DNA of 64,000 bases from Polynucleobacter sp. MG-5-Ahmo-C2 (GTDB lineage Bacteria; Pseudomonadota; Gammaproteobacteria; Burkholderiales; Burkholderiaceae). The stretch is taken from contig NZ_CP061304.1 of NCBI RefSeq assembly GCF_018687735.1, positions 1,178,001 to 1,242,000 of the forward strand, in the 5' to 3' direction. Positions within the stretch are counted from its first letter, which is position 1; every line of letters begins with the position of its first letter. The notes under the pieces are model-generated. The model worked only from the letters and a program-made list of their open reading frames with translations, searched no databases and was not told the DNA's origin. A program made the position numbers and the translations under genes. This document shows positions 40,413 through 50,172 of this stretch, piece after piece.

Positions 40413-42983
40413 TTGGAAATCACCCGTATTCGTATGTTGCGCGGCCCTAATTTATGGAGCCGACACACTGCCCTAGAAGCAATCGTCTCTTGCGATGAGG
40501 CTGAGCGCTCCATCGATTCCATCCCCCAGTTTGAAACCAAGATTCGCGAACGCTTTCCACAACTTGGCAGTATGCGTCGTGGCGGTCACAATGAAGTACT
40601 CTCGCTTGCTCATGCCCTAGAACATGCCGCCCTTGGCTTGCAAGCGCAAGCTGGTTGCCCTGTTACTTTTAGTCGCACTGTCCAGACTGTGGATGTTGGC
40701 GTATATCAGGTGGTTGTGGAATATACCGAAGAAGTTGTCGGTCGCATGGCTTTTGACTTTGGCTTTGCCCTCATTCAAGCCACATTGAATGATGCACCTT
40801 TTGATCTTGCTGCAGCCCTCTCTGAACTAGAAGCCCTCTATGAAGATGTCCGTCTTGGCCCCAGTACTGGTTCTATTGTTGATGCAGCAGTACAGCGCAA
40901 CATTCCATACCGTCGCATGACTGAAGGCAGTATGGTGCAGTTTGGCTGGGGCAGTAAACAAAAGCGAATTCAAGCTGCTGAGACCAGTGATACCAGTGCC
41001 ATTGCTGAAGCGATTGCTCAAGATAAAGATCTCACCAAAAATTTACTAGCCGCAGCAGGTGTTTCAGTACCAACTGGCGAGGTGGTCACTTCAGCTGACG
41101 ATGCATGGCGTGCTGCACAAGAAATTGGTGGTCCGGTCGTATTAAAGCCAAAAGACGGTAATCAAGGTAAAGGTGTTGTTGCCAATATTCAAACGGAAAA
41201 AGAAATCCGTGCCGGCTTTGAAGTAACCCAAAGCTTTGGTCGCGAAACGATTGTTGAGCGCTACCTCCCGGGTGCTGACTATCGCTTACTCGTGGTTGGA
41301 AATCGTCTCTCTGCGGCGGCCCGTCGTGAACCCGCTCAAGTTGTTGGAGATGGCACCCATACCGTTGCTGAACTCGTTGAGATAGAAAATAAAAATCCAT
41401 TACGAGGCGATGGGCATGCCACTGCACTAACCAAAATTCGGTTTGATGATATTGCCCTCGCCCACTTAGCTAGCAACGGACTCACCCCCAAGTACATCCC
41501 TAAAACCGGGGAACGCGTCCTCCTTCGTAACAATGCAAACTTGAGTACAGGCGGAACTGCAACTGATGTAACTGATGATGTCCACCCTGATGTTGCCGCT
41601 AGCGCAGTGGCTGCAGCACAAATGATTGGTCTTGATATTGCAGGCGTAGATATTTTGTGTGAATCTATCTACAAACCCTTAGAGCAACAAGGTGGTGGCA
41701 TCGTTGAAGTCAACGCCGCACCTGGCTTACGCATGCACCTCAAGCCGTCTTACGGAAAAGGCCGTCCCGTTGGTGAAGATATTGTGAATACGATGTTTCC
41801 GCCCGGTGAAGATGGCCGTATTCCAGTTGTTGCGGTCACTGGTACCAATGGCAAAACAACTACCGTACGCTTGATTGCTCATTTACTAAATGAGACTGGA
41901 CTACGCGTTGGCATGACTACGACCGATGGCGTCTATATCAACCATCGATTAATTGATTCTGGTGATTGCAGCGGACCGAAGAGCGCGCGCAATGTATTAA
42001 TGCATCCAGATGTGGATGCTGCCGTATTAGAAACTGCTCGCGGTGGGATGCTGCGTGAAGGTCTTGGTTTTGATCGATGTGAAGTGGCAGTAGTTACCAA
42101 TATTGGCGAAGGCGATCACTTGGGCCTGAACTACATTACTAGCGTGGAAGATCTGGCTATTCTCAAGCGGGTAATTGTGCAAAACGTTGCACCAACTGGC
42201 GCAGCCGTCCTGAATGCTGCCGACCCGATGGTCGTTAAGATGGGTGACAAGTGTTCTGGACGGGTCATTTTCTTTGCTCAAAACCAACATCACCCAGTGA
42301 TTGCTGCGCATCGCGCGAAAAATAAGAAAGTGATCTACTTTGATGGCACCTATATTGTTGCCTCAAAAGGTTCGCGGGTGATGTACCGCTTCCCCGTTAG
42401 CGAAATTCCGCTTACTCAAAATGGTGTGCTTGGCTTCCAAGTGGAAAATACTATGGCTGCAATTGGAGCAGCATGGGCCCTCGGACTTGACGCCGAAAAA
42501 ATTGCACGTGGTCTTCATAGTTTTGAGAGTGATGCAAGTTCTGTACCAGGTCGCTTTAATCAATTCCAACACAACGGTGCAACCGTAATTGCTGACTATG
42601 GCCACAACCCAGATGCCATGCGCGCCTTAGCGAGCGCCATTGAAGCCATGAAGCCAAAGAAGAGTCACGTTGTGATTAGCGGCGCTGGGGATCGACGTGA
42701 TGAAGATATCCGCGATCTCACCCGTATCTTAGGTAATTCGTTTGACAATGTCATCTTGTATCAAGATGCTTGCCAACGTGGTCGTGAAGATGGTGAAGTG
42801 CTCAAGCTCCTGCAAGAAGGTCTAGTAGGCGCAACTAAAGCCAAGCAAGTGAAAGAAATTCATGGAGAATTTAAGGCAATCGATACTGCCCTAAACGACA
42901 TCTCTGCAGGAGATATCTGCCTTATTCTGATTGACCAAGTAGAAGAGTCGCTCGCCTACCTCAAGAAACAAGTGAAGCCCTAA
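40413..42983 (+). CDS. cphA: Cyanophycin synthetase
   Basis: An 856-residue enzyme making the Asp-Arg storage polymer cyanophycin. The ATP-grasp domain, which adds Asp to the backbone, has VVLKPKDGNQGKGVV and EVNAAPGLRMHLKP. The Mur ligase-like domain, which adds Arg to the side chains, has P-loop GTNGKTTT near 476-483, ETARGGMLREGLGFD, GDHLGL and the C-terminal DYGHNPDAMRAL and GAGDRRDEDIRDL. It starts with TTG immediately after the TAA of the upstream cphA-like gene; AGGGG lies six to seven bases before it. No cyanophycinase is encoded in this window. Confidence 0.95.
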   Translation: MEITRIRMLRGPNLWSRHTALEAIVSCDEAERSIDSIPQFETKIRERFPQLGSMRRGGHNEVLSLAHALEHAALGLQAQAGCPVTFSRTVQTVDVGVYQVVVEYTEEVVGRMAFDFGFALIQATLNDAPFDLAAALSELEALYEDVRLGPSTGSIVDAAVQRNIPYRRMTEGSMVQFGWGSKQKRIQAAETSDTSAIAEAIAQDKDLTKNLLAAAGVSVPTGEVVTSADDAWRAAQEIGGPVVLKPKDGNQGKGVVANIQTEKEIRAGFEVTQSFGRETIVERYLPGADYRLLVVGNRLSAAARREPAQVVGDGTHTVAELVEIENKNPLRGDGHATALTKIRFDDIALAHLASNGLTPKYIPKTGERVLLRNNANLSTGGTATDVTDDVHPDVAASAVAAAQMIGLDIAGVDILCESIYKPLEQQGGGIVEVNAAPGLRMHLKPSYGKGRPVGEDIVNTMFPPGEDGRIPVVAVTGTNGKTTTVRLIAHLLNETGLRVGMTTTDGVYINHRLIDSGDCSGPKSARNVLMHPDVDAAVLETARGGMLREGLGFDRCEVAVVTNIGEGDHLGLNYITSVEDLAILKRVIVQNVAPTGAAVLNAADPMVVKMGDKCSGRVIFFAQNQHHPVIAAHRAKNKKVIYFDGTYIVASKGSRVMYRFPVSEIPLTQNGVLGFQVENTMAAIGAAWALGLDAEKIARGLHSFESDASSVPGRFNQFQHNGATVIADYGHNPDAMRALASAIEAMKPKKSHVVISGAGDRRDEDIRDLTRILGNSFDNVILYQDACQRGREDGEVLKLLQEGLVGATKAKQVKEIHGEFKAIDTALNDISAGDICLILIDQVEESLAYLKKQVKP

Positions 42984-43003
42984 GATCAAACCAGGGCATT
43001 AGC

Positions 43004-44002
43004 TCAAGCGTGATATTGCCGCAAGCGATCAATCTCTTCTTTGGATCCCAGCATGACTGAAACACGCTCATGCAAACCTGTTGGTTGCAGATCCATAATG
43101 GTCTGAGTGCCATTAATAGAAGCACCGCCAGCCTGCTCCACCAAGAAGCTCATTGGATTTGCTTCGTACATTAAACGCAACTTACCAGCCTTACTTGGAT
43201 CACGCTTATCCCAAGGGTACATAAATACACCACCACGAGATAAAACGCGATGAACATCAGCCACCATTGATGCAATCCAACGCATATTAAAGTCTTTATC
43301 ACGTGTACCCGTGGTGCCGGCTAAGCACTCCTCTACATAGCGACGGACTGGATCGGCCCAGTGACGCATATTGGACATATTGATTGCAAACTCTTTGGTT
43401 GAAGGCGAGATAGTGACGGCATCTTTAATAAGCAAAAACTCGCCAGTCTCTTTATTTAAAGTAAACATCACCACGCCATCACCCAATGTCAGGGCCATAG
43501 TGGTCTGCGGACCATACACTACATAACCTGCAGCCACTTGGTTACGTCCTGACAATAAGAAATCAGAAGTTTGTAAAGGAGTTTTTGGATCTTGCTTCTT
43601 CAAAACAGAAAAGATTGTTCCGATAGAAACATTCACATCAATATTGGATGAACCGTCCAGTGGATCAAACAAGAGAAGGTAGTCACCAGTACCTTGGACT
43701 GGCACAGGTAGCTCCATTTCCTCGGAGGCAAGGCCTGCCAGCGATTTGCAGCCCTTCACACCATCTATCAATTGATCATTAGCAATAATGTCTAGCTTTT
43801 GCTGTACTTCACCCTGTACGTTGCCACTTCCAGCTGAGCCTAATAAACCAATCAAGGCGCCCTGTGCTACTTCATGACTTAAGGTCGAGCAAGTATTGAC
43901 CACTGCAAGCAACAAATCCTGAAGGCCTAAAGGTATGGCAGCACCTTTTGGTTTGGCGCTGACTAAATACTGCTTGAACGTGTGATTGATGCTTGAGGAC
44001 AA
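43004..44002 (-). CDS. fbp: Fructose-1,6-bisphosphatase class I
   Basis: A gluconeogenic phosphatase of about 332 residues. The metal site [22 protein letters not shown] is near residue 115, and [27 protein letters not shown] is the C-terminal signature region. The frame opens at a TTG at 44029 without a ribosome site. I prefer the TTG at 44002 because GGAG lies eight bases upstream and the resulting start fits the N-terminus of betaproteobacterial homologues (then FKQYL). It is transcribed after pepN with 69 bases between the two. Confidence 0.93.
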   Translation of the reverse strand: MSSSINHTFKQYLVSAKPKGAAIPLGLQDLLLAVVNTCSTLSHEVAQGALIGLLGSAGSGNVQGEVQQKLDIIANDQLIDGVKGCKSLAGLASEEMELPVPVQGTGDYLLLFDPLDGSSNIDVNVSIGTIFSVLKKQDPKTPLQTSDFLLSGRNQVAAGYVVYGPQTTMALTLGDGVVMFTLNKETGEFLLIKDAVTISPSTKEFAINMSNMRHWADPVRRYVEECLAGTTGTRDKDFNMRWIASMVADVHRVLSRGGVFMYPWDKRDPSKAGKLRLMYEANPMSFLVEQAGGASINGTQTIMDLQPTGLHERVSVMLGSKEEIDRLRQYHA

Positions 44003-44071
44003 AGGTGTTTCTCCGATTGTTGATGCCAATATCGTACTTTAAGGCTCTATTTTGCCCTGTTATCTAAAAGA

Positions 44072-46681
44072 CTAGTGACCTAATGCCTTGCCTATTACCT
44101 CCCTGGTATCTGGAGAGAGGGTTTGGCAGGCGGCTACGCGCTCTAAGGCCGCTTTCATCTTATCTTGATAGGGTTGAGCAAATAGACGCCAGCGATCTAA
44201 GGCTCTAGCCAACCGAGCAGCTACCTGAGGGTTAATCGGATCTAAAGTGACAACACTATCAGCCCAAAATTCATAGCCACTGCCATCTGCTTGATGAAAG
44301 CTCGCAGGATTGTTGGAGCAGAAAGCATGAATCACGCTGCGCACTCGATTGGGGTTATTCATTTTGAATGCAGGATGTTCACGCAAGCCCTTCACATTAC
44401 TCAATGTGGAATCCCGACCATCGACGGGTGGGCGGCTCGATTGCAATCCAAACCATTTATCGATTACCAATGCATCATTTGCAAAGCGCTCATAGAAGTC
44501 AATCAAGCAATCTTTTGCTTCCTTGGCTCCATGAATGACCAATCCCGCTAAAGCAGCATAACGATCAGTCATATTGTCGGCGATTCGATACTGATTGACC
44601 GCCAGCGGAGACCAAATCGCTGGATTGGCTTCCAGCAACATACTGAGCGCCAAGTTTTTCAGAGCACGTTTGCCAGCATCCACCGCATCAGACTTGAATG
44701 GTCCGGGTGTTTGCATTTGTTGATACAAGGCAGCCCACTCTAGTTGTAACTGCTTAGCAAGCTCTTTTCGGAAGGCGCGGCGTGCAGTAAAGATTTTCTG
44801 TGGGTCTACGCTAGTGCACTGTTCATATAAATAAGACTCGGCAGGCAGCGTTAGTGCAAGCTCCTTGAAGGCTGGATCTAGATTAGGATCAAGCAAAAGA
44901 TTGCGGTAGGCTTCAATCAATTGAGCGTCGGGCAAGCGATTGTTTAAAATCATTTGCATGGCCAATTTCTGACCCGCTTCCCAGCAATTAAATGGGTCAT
45001 CGTCAGACGAGAACAGCGTTAAAAGGTCTGCTTCACTTTGCTCAAAATCTAAATTTACTGGGGCTGAAAAATCTCGGTTAATCGAAAGCACTGGGCGCTC
45101 ATCAATATTGTCAAAAGTCCAGCTTTGACTTGCTTGAGTTAGCTCTAATAATTGCTCTGCTTGATCATTGCTCTTTGTAATCAAGCGCATCTTCAATGGA
45201 ATATGAAAAGGCTTCTTCTCTGGCTGCCCAGGACTGGGGGCACAGCTTTGAGTCAATGTAATTTGATATTGTTTTTTTGTCGGGTCGTAATGCTCTTGCA
45301 CTTTGACGCGCGGTGTACCTGCCTGGCTATACCAATTTCTGAATTGAGTAAGATCTCTACCATTAGCATCGGCCATTGCCATTAAGAAATCATCACAAGT
45401 TACCGCCTGACCATCATGGCGCTTGAAATATAAATCCATGCCCTTGCGGAAGCCTTGTTTGCCTAGCAGGGTTTGATACATCCGCACTACCTCGGAGCCC
45501 TTCTCATACACGGTCACAGTATAAAAGTTGCTGATCTCTTGATATTCATCAGGACGAATCGGATGAGCCATCGGACCCGCATCTTCAGGAAACTGTAGTT
45601 GACGAAGTAGGCGCACATCTTCAATGCGCTTTACAGCCCTGCCAGACTCGCTACCCATTTGATCAGCTGAAAACTCTTGATCTCTAAATACGGTTAAGCC
45701 TTCCTTCAAGGATAGCTGAAACCAATCCTGGCAAGTGACTCGATTACCAGTCCAGTTATGAAAATACTCATGCGCAACAACACTCTCAATATTGGCAAAG
45801 TCTGCATCGGTTGCAGTTTCGGGTTGCGCTAGTACAAACTTGGTATTGAATATATTCAATCCCTTGTTCTCCATTGCGCCCATATTGAAATCACCCACCG
45901 CCACAATCATGAAACGCTCTAAGTCCAACTCAAGACCGAAACGTTTTTCATCCCAATGAATCGAGGCAATTAAAGAATCCATCGCATGACGGGTTTTCTT
46001 AAGATCATGGGGCTCTACCCAGATCTGCAATAACTTCTTGGCGCCGTTACCGGTGGTAATGCTTTCTTCAATGCATTCCAACTTACCAGCCACCAAGGCA
46101 AACAGGTAGGAAGGTTTTGGGAAAGGATCTTCCCAAGTGGCACTATGCCAACCATTGGGTAACTTTTCAGTATTTAATAGATTGCCGTTCGATAAGAGGA
46201 CTGGGTATTCCGCTTCGCGTGCACGCAATGTCACACGATAGCGCGCCATCACATCTGGACGATCTAAGAAGTAAGTAATTTTTCTGAAACCTTCAGCCTC
46301 ACATTGCGTAAAGAAATTTCCATTAGAAACATACAAGCCCATGAGAGAAGTATTTTTCTCGGGTACGCAAACGCAAATGATTTCAACAATGAATTTATCT
46401 TTACCTTCATTTGGCAAAGAATGAATTGTCAAAAATTCAGGAGTTAGTTCAAAGTGACGATGTGCCTCACCATTAATACGCAAACTCACAAACTCCAATT
46501 CTTGGCCTACCAAAACTAATGGTGCTCCGGCTGCAAAACCCTTACCCGGCAAAACCTCAATCCGACTCTTCACAATCGTACGTGCAGGATCTAGTGCAAT
46601 ATCAAGCTCTACTTGATCAAAGGTATAAACGGGAGGTCGGTATTCGAGTCGACGAAAGCTCTGTGGCAGATCAGTTTTCAT
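44072..46681 (-). CDS. pepN: Aminopeptidase N
   Basis: An 869-residue M1 metalloprotease that trims N-terminal residues from cytoplasmic peptides. GAMENKGLNIFN near residue 265 binds the substrate amino group. The zinc site is HEYFHNWTGNR with the third ligand Glu in SLKEGLTVF. YEKGSEVVRMY carries the catalytic tyrosine. Length equals that of the E. coli enzyme. TAAAAT lies exactly six bases before the ATG and there is no Shine-Dalgarno sequence. Confidence 0.97.
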   Translation of the reverse strand: MKTDLPQSFRRLEYRPPVYTFDQVELDIALDPARTIVKSRIEVLPGKGFAAGAPLVLVGQELEFVSLRINGEAHRHFELTPEFLTIHSLPNEGKDKFIVEIICVCVPEKNTSLMGLYVSNGNFFTQCEAEGFRKITYFLDRPDVMARYRVTLRAREAEYPVLLSNGNLLNTEKLPNGWHSATWEDPFPKPSYLFALVAGKLECIEESITTGNGAKKLLQIWVEPHDLKKTRHAMDSLIASIHWDEKRFGLELDLERFMIVAVGDFNMGAMENKGLNIFNTKFVLAQPETATDADFANIESVVAHEYFHNWTGNRVTCQDWFQLSLKEGLTVFRDQEFSADQMGSESGRAVKRIEDVRLLRQLQFPEDAGPMAHPIRPDEYQEISNFYTVTVYEKGSEVVRMYQTLLGKQGFRKGMDLYFKRHDGQAVTCDDFLMAMADANGRDLTQFRNWYSQAGTPRVKVQEHYDPTKKQYQITLTQSCAPSPGQPEKKPFHIPLKMRLITKSNDQAEQLLELTQASQSWTFDNIDERPVLSINRDFSAPVNLDFEQSEADLLTLFSSDDDPFNCWEAGQKLAMQMILNNRLPDAQLIEAYRNLLLDPNLDPAFKELALTLPAESYLYEQCTSVDPQKIFTARRAFRKELAKQLQLEWAALYQQMQTPGPFKSDAVDAGKRALKNLALSMLLEANPAIWSPLAVNQYRIADNMTDRYAALAGLVIHGAKEAKDCLIDFYERFANDALVIDKWFGLQSSRPPVDGRDSTLSNVKGLREHPAFKMNNPNRVRSVIHAFCSNNPASFHQADGSGYEFWADSVVTLDPINPQVAARLARALDRWRLFAQPYQDKMKAALERVAACQTLSPDTREVIGKALGH

Positions 46682-46687
46682 AGTCTT

Positions 46688-46693
46688 ATTTTA
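46688..46693 (-). promoter_or_regulatory. -10 element of pepN, leaderless arrangement
   Basis: TAAAAT on the minus strand, six bases (AAGACT), then ATG. Five of six consensus matches. Confidence 0.5.
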
Positions 46694-46732
46694 AGCCTTG
46701 GCTAGTGTTGCTGCAGACCCCTCAAGATCCCA

Positions 46733-47308
46733 CTAATTCCAAATCAGCGTGGCGATACCAATGGCAATAAAGGTTACCGCCGCCACCGCATGCACCCACT
46801 TGATCGGCATACGCTTGGTAAATTTTTGACCGATCCAAACAGCTGGGACATTCGCCAACATCATCCCCAATGTGGTGCCAACCGTTACAGAGAAAACATC
46901 TTCATATCTTGCGCCTAAAGCAATCGTCGCAATTTGGGTCTTATCCCCCATCTCGGCCAAAAAGAATAGGCCAACTGTCAGCAGAAATACTTGCCAAGCA
47001 CGATCGGCTACCCTCGATCCAGCAACATCATCGATATGATCGGGCACCAGAAGCCACAAACCAATGCCCAGGAAGCTCAATCCCAAAATCCAACGCATTA
47101 CATCTGGTGATACCAAGGTCGTTAACCAATGGCCCAAGAGGGCGGCGCATGCATGGTTTGCGATGGTAGCAAGAAATATCCCGGCAATGATGGCTAAAGC
47201 TTGCTTGGGATAACGCGCAGCCAACATTAATGAAAGGAGTTGAGTTTTATCACCCATCTCCGCTAAGGCGACAACGCCAGCAGAGAGGATTAGAGTAGAA
47301 AAGTCCAT
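46733..47308 (-). CDS. GDT1/TMEM165 family divalent cation exporter (MntX type)
   Basis: A 191-residue membrane protein with six membrane segments in two repeats. Each repeat has the family motif E-x-G-D-K-(T/S): ALAEMGDKTQLLSL near residue 16 and FLAEMGDKTQIATIAL near 118. Bacterial members export manganese. A ten-pair hairpin (47346-47374) lies in the gap to ald; it does not match the Mn-sensing yybP-ykoY riboswitch as far as I can see. Confidence 0.88.
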   Translation of the reverse strand: MDFSTLILSAGVVALAEMGDKTQLLSLMLAARYPKQALAIIAGIFLATIANHACAALLGHWLTTLVSPDVMRWILGLSFLGIGLWLLVPDHIDDVAGSRVADRAWQVFLLTVGLFFLAEMGDKTQIATIALGARYEDVFSVTVGTTLGMMLANVPAVWIGQKFTKRMPIKWVHAVAAVTFIAIGIATLIWN

Positions 47309-47345
47309 GGATCTAGTTGTTCCAGTAAATGCAGCAATGAGTAAT

Positions 47346-47374
47346 ACATTGGGGACAGTTTAAATCCCCAATGT
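47346..47374 (-). other. Ten-pair hairpin between ald and the GDT1-family gene
   Basis: ACATTGGGGA and TCCCCAATGT form a perfect stem with a nine-base loop. On the minus strand it follows ald and precedes the exporter gene. No T-run follows, so it may be a weak terminator of ald or part of the exporter's leader. Confidence 0.45.
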
Positions 47375-47413
47375 GTCCACATGATGCAAAACTACAAATC
47401 CATACAAAACAAC

Positions 47414-48532
47414 TTATGCGACCAAGAGCTCCTCTGCCAAAGCAAAGTCTAAGCCTTGCGCCAACGCTACTGGCTTAGAGGTTAATACACCCTTATGCAC
47501 ACTCAGACCATTACGCAAGTGATGGTCAATCGATAGAGCTTCCATCACCCCTCGATTAGCCAAAGCCTCCACAAATGGATAGGTAGCATTCGTTAATGCA
47601 AAGGTAGAAGTTCTTGCAACTGCTCCAGGCATATTAGCAACGCAATAGTGCAATACACCGTCCACTAAGAAGGTGGGGTCAGCATGAGTAGTGGGCTTGG
47701 AGGTTTCAAAGCACCCACCCTGATCAATTGCAACATCTACCACGACTGAGCCTGGCTTCATCTTTTTCACCATCTCATGCGTCACTAACTTTGGTGCTGC
47801 ACCACCAGGGAGTAGTACTGCACCAATCACAACATCTGCCTCACAAACTTCTTGCTCTATTAGCAAGTTATCTGAGTAAAAAGTTCGTACCCGATTACCG
47901 TAAAGCATATCGATTTGACGTAAGCGATCAATATCACGATCAAAGATACACACATCAGCACCGATACCTACTGCCATCTGCAAAGCATTACGGCCCACCA
48001 CCCCGCCGCCCAAAATGACGATCTTGGCTGGTGATACGCCAGGCACCCCAGCCATCAAAACACCCAAACCACCATGCGTTTTTTCTAGATGAGATGCAGC
48101 CGCCTGAATTGACATGCGACCAGCCACTTCGCTCATCGGGGCTAGCAGCGGCAGCGCCCCGTTGATGGCAGTCACTGTTTCATAGGCAATACAGGTGGCA
48201 CCAGAATCAATTAATGCCTTTGTCTGCTTTGGATCTGGAGCTAAATGCAGATAAGTAAACAGAATTTGATCCTCGCGCAGCATGGCACATTCTTGCGCTT
48301 GCGGCTCTTTGACCTTCACAATCATCTCGGCCTTATGAAATACTTCTGCTGCGCTGTTGATGAGTGAAGCACCTGCAATCCGATAGGACTCATCCGTTAG
48401 GCCAATCTGTTCTCCTGCGCCACGTTGAACGAGAACAGTGTGGCCCTGTTTACAGAGCCCGCTGACATTGCCCGGGGTTAAGCCCACTCTAAACTCATTA
48501 TTTTTTACTTCTTGAGGTACGCCAATAATCAT
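47414..48532 (-). CDS. ald: Alanine dehydrogenase
   Basis: A 372-residue NAD-dependent enzyme that converts L-alanine to pyruvate and ammonia reversibly. It starts MIIGVPQEVKNNEFRVGLTP, has VKVKEPQAQE with the substrate lysine, the NAD motif ILGGGVVGRNALQMAVGIGA near residue 172, and VVDVAIDQGGCFETSKPTTH. GGAGA lies before the ATG. The amino acid permease gene ends 12 bases upstream, so uptake and deamination of alanine or a similar amino acid probably form one operon. Confidence 0.96.
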   Translation of the reverse strand: MIIGVPQEVKNNEFRVGLTPGNVSGLCKQGHTVLVQRGAGEQIGLTDESYRIAGASLINSAAEVFHKAEMIVKVKEPQAQECAMLREDQILFTYLHLAPDPKQTKALIDSGATCIAYETVTAINGALPLLAPMSEVAGRMSIQAAASHLEKTHGGLGVLMAGVPGVSPAKIVILGGGVVGRNALQMAVGIGADVCIFDRDIDRLRQIDMLYGNRVRTFYSDNLLIEQEVCEADVVIGAVLLPGGAAPKLVTHEMVKKMKPGSVVVDVAIDQGGCFETSKPTTHADPTFLVDGVLHYCVANMPGAVARTSTFALTNATYPFVEALANRGVMEALSIDHHLRNGLSVHKGVLTSKPVALAQGLDFALAEELLVA

Positions 48533-48544
48533 TTCTATCTCCTG

Positions 48545-49927
48545 TTATTTGAATTCACGATTACTTTTTGTTTTATGGTGCAAACCAACGATGTAGAACA
48601 TCGCCAGATACACCGCCAATAGGCACGGGCCTAATATCAATGCAATCCGTGCATCCTCATGGAAACCCATCAGCACAACGACAAGAAAAATGAATGCCAG
48701 AGCAAACCATGAGGAATATGGGTACCAAGGAGTGCGATACGCAAGTTCAGAAACCTGGGATTTAGTTAATGAGCGGCGGAATTTGAGTTGCGTAAACAAG
48801 ATTGCAATCCAGACCATCAAGCCAACAAAGGTCACCGCAGCCATGATGTATTGAAAAGCCTTGTCAGGAACAAAGTAATTCAAAATAACGCCAGTCATAC
48901 AAACAGCGACAGTAGCCATTACCGCACGATGAGGAACACCATACCTGGATAACTTTGCAAAAGGTGCTGGCGCATAACCATTGCTCGATAAAGAGTACAG
49001 AAGTCGGCCGCCACTAAAGATGCCAGCATTGCAGGATGAAAGCGCTGCCGTGATGACAACAAAGTTAATCAAGCCAGCTGCCTCACGCAAACCAATGCGC
49101 TCAAACATCACCACAAAAGGACTGCCCTGTTGTCCTACCTCATTCCAAGGGAAGATTGCCAGAATGACTAAGATTGCACCCATGTAAAAAATCAAGATGC
49201 GCCACGCCAATGAATCAATTGCCATGGGGATTGTTTTGCGTGGGTTCTCAGCTTCGCCTGCAGATAAACCAATCATCTCAATGCCAACGTAGGCAAATAA
49301 GACCATCTGTAAGGAGAGCAACATACCGCTGATGCCATTGGGAAAGAAGCCGCCATGCTGCCACAAATTACTCAAGCCAATTGGCTGCCAATCATTGGTA
49401 AACCCAAATAAGATGACAGAACCACCCAGCGCAATCATGGCAACAATCGCCACCACCTTGATTAAGGCAAACCAGAACTCAAACTCACCAAACACTTTGA
49501 CGGCAATGAGATTGATTAAACCCATCATTACAATCGATGACAGTGCCCAGATCCACTGTGGCGTTTCGGGGAACCAAATACCCATATAAATGCCAACTGC
49601 TGTGACCTCAGCAATGCCAACCACGATCCAATAGGTCCAATACCCCCAGCCAACCATATAGCCAGCTAATGGCCCCACATAATTATTGGCATAAGCTGCA
49701 AAAGATCCGGCAACCGGTTCATGCACTGCCATTTCACCGAGGGTGCGCAGCACGATGAAAGCCACGATCCCCGCCAATAGGTAGCCCAGGAGAATCGATG
49801 GCCCAGCAATTTTGATTGCACTTGCTGAGCCTAGAAATAATCCAACGCCAATCGTTGAGCCTAACGCCATCAAGCGAATGTGTCTTACTTTGAGATGGCG
49901 TTTTAAGCCAGTGTGTTCAGTCTGCAA
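48545..49927 (-). CDS. Amino acid permease (AAT family, APC superfamily)
   Basis: A 460-residue inner membrane protein with 12 membrane segments. The first helix carries GSTIGVGLFLGSASAIKIAGPS, and LRTLGEMAVHEPVAGSFAAYA follows, as in CycA/AroP/ProY-type permeases. The pairing with ald favours alanine, D-alanine or glycine, but specificity is not readable. Start is TTG at 49927 with GGGGG six bases before. The leader holds a TCGTTGG/CCAACGA hairpin at 49949-49970. Confidence 0.88.
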   Translation of the reverse strand: MQTEHTGLKRHLKVRHIRLMALGSTIGVGLFLGSASAIKIAGPSILLGYLLAGIVAFIVLRTLGEMAVHEPVAGSFAAYANNYVGPLAGYMVGWGYWTYWIVVGIAEVTAVGIYMGIWFPETPQWIWALSSIVMMGLINLIAVKVFGEFEFWFALIKVVAIVAMIALGGSVILFGFTNDWQPIGLSNLWQHGGFFPNGISGMLLSLQMVLFAYVGIEMIGLSAGEAENPRKTIPMAIDSLAWRILIFYMGAILVILAIFPWNEVGQQGSPFVVMFERIGLREAAGLINFVVITAALSSCNAGIFSGGRLLYSLSSNGYAPAPFAKLSRYGVPHRAVMATVAVCMTGVILNYFVPDKAFQYIMAAVTFVGLMVWIAILFTQLKFRRSLTKSQVSELAYRTPWYPYSSWFALAFIFLVVVLMGFHEDARIALILGPCLLAVYLAMFYIVGLHHKTKSNREFK

Positions 49928-50119
49928 AAGAGACCCCCTTTCGATTTGTCGTTGGCTGATTTACCAACGAGGCAAAGTCTAGGGAGTGCTAGGCAGATGC
50001 ACTAGGGGCTAAAAATGCCTAAAGTTGTTAAAACAATAAAAAATAATTTGCTTAGGAATGAAATGTCATATAAATCAAGACCGGAGCACACCAGAAAATA
50101 TTCCCGACTGCAAAAGAAT

Positions 50120-50158
50120 CAGTAATTTCCTACAGGGAATCCCCTTAAGGATTTACTG
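50120..50158 (-). terminator. Probable terminator of tcdA
   Basis: CAGTAA and TTACTG close a longer imperfect hairpin with an inner GGGGATTCCC-type dyad. On the minus strand it follows the tcdA stop by 14 bases and is followed by ATTCTTTTG. Confidence 0.45.
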
Positions 50159-50172
50159 CATACAAATTGCAA

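Noticed and set aside
42977..42996. GCCCT/AGGGC dyad between cphA and fbp as a terminator
   Set aside because: Five pairs with a ten-base loop and no T-run are too weak to support the call.
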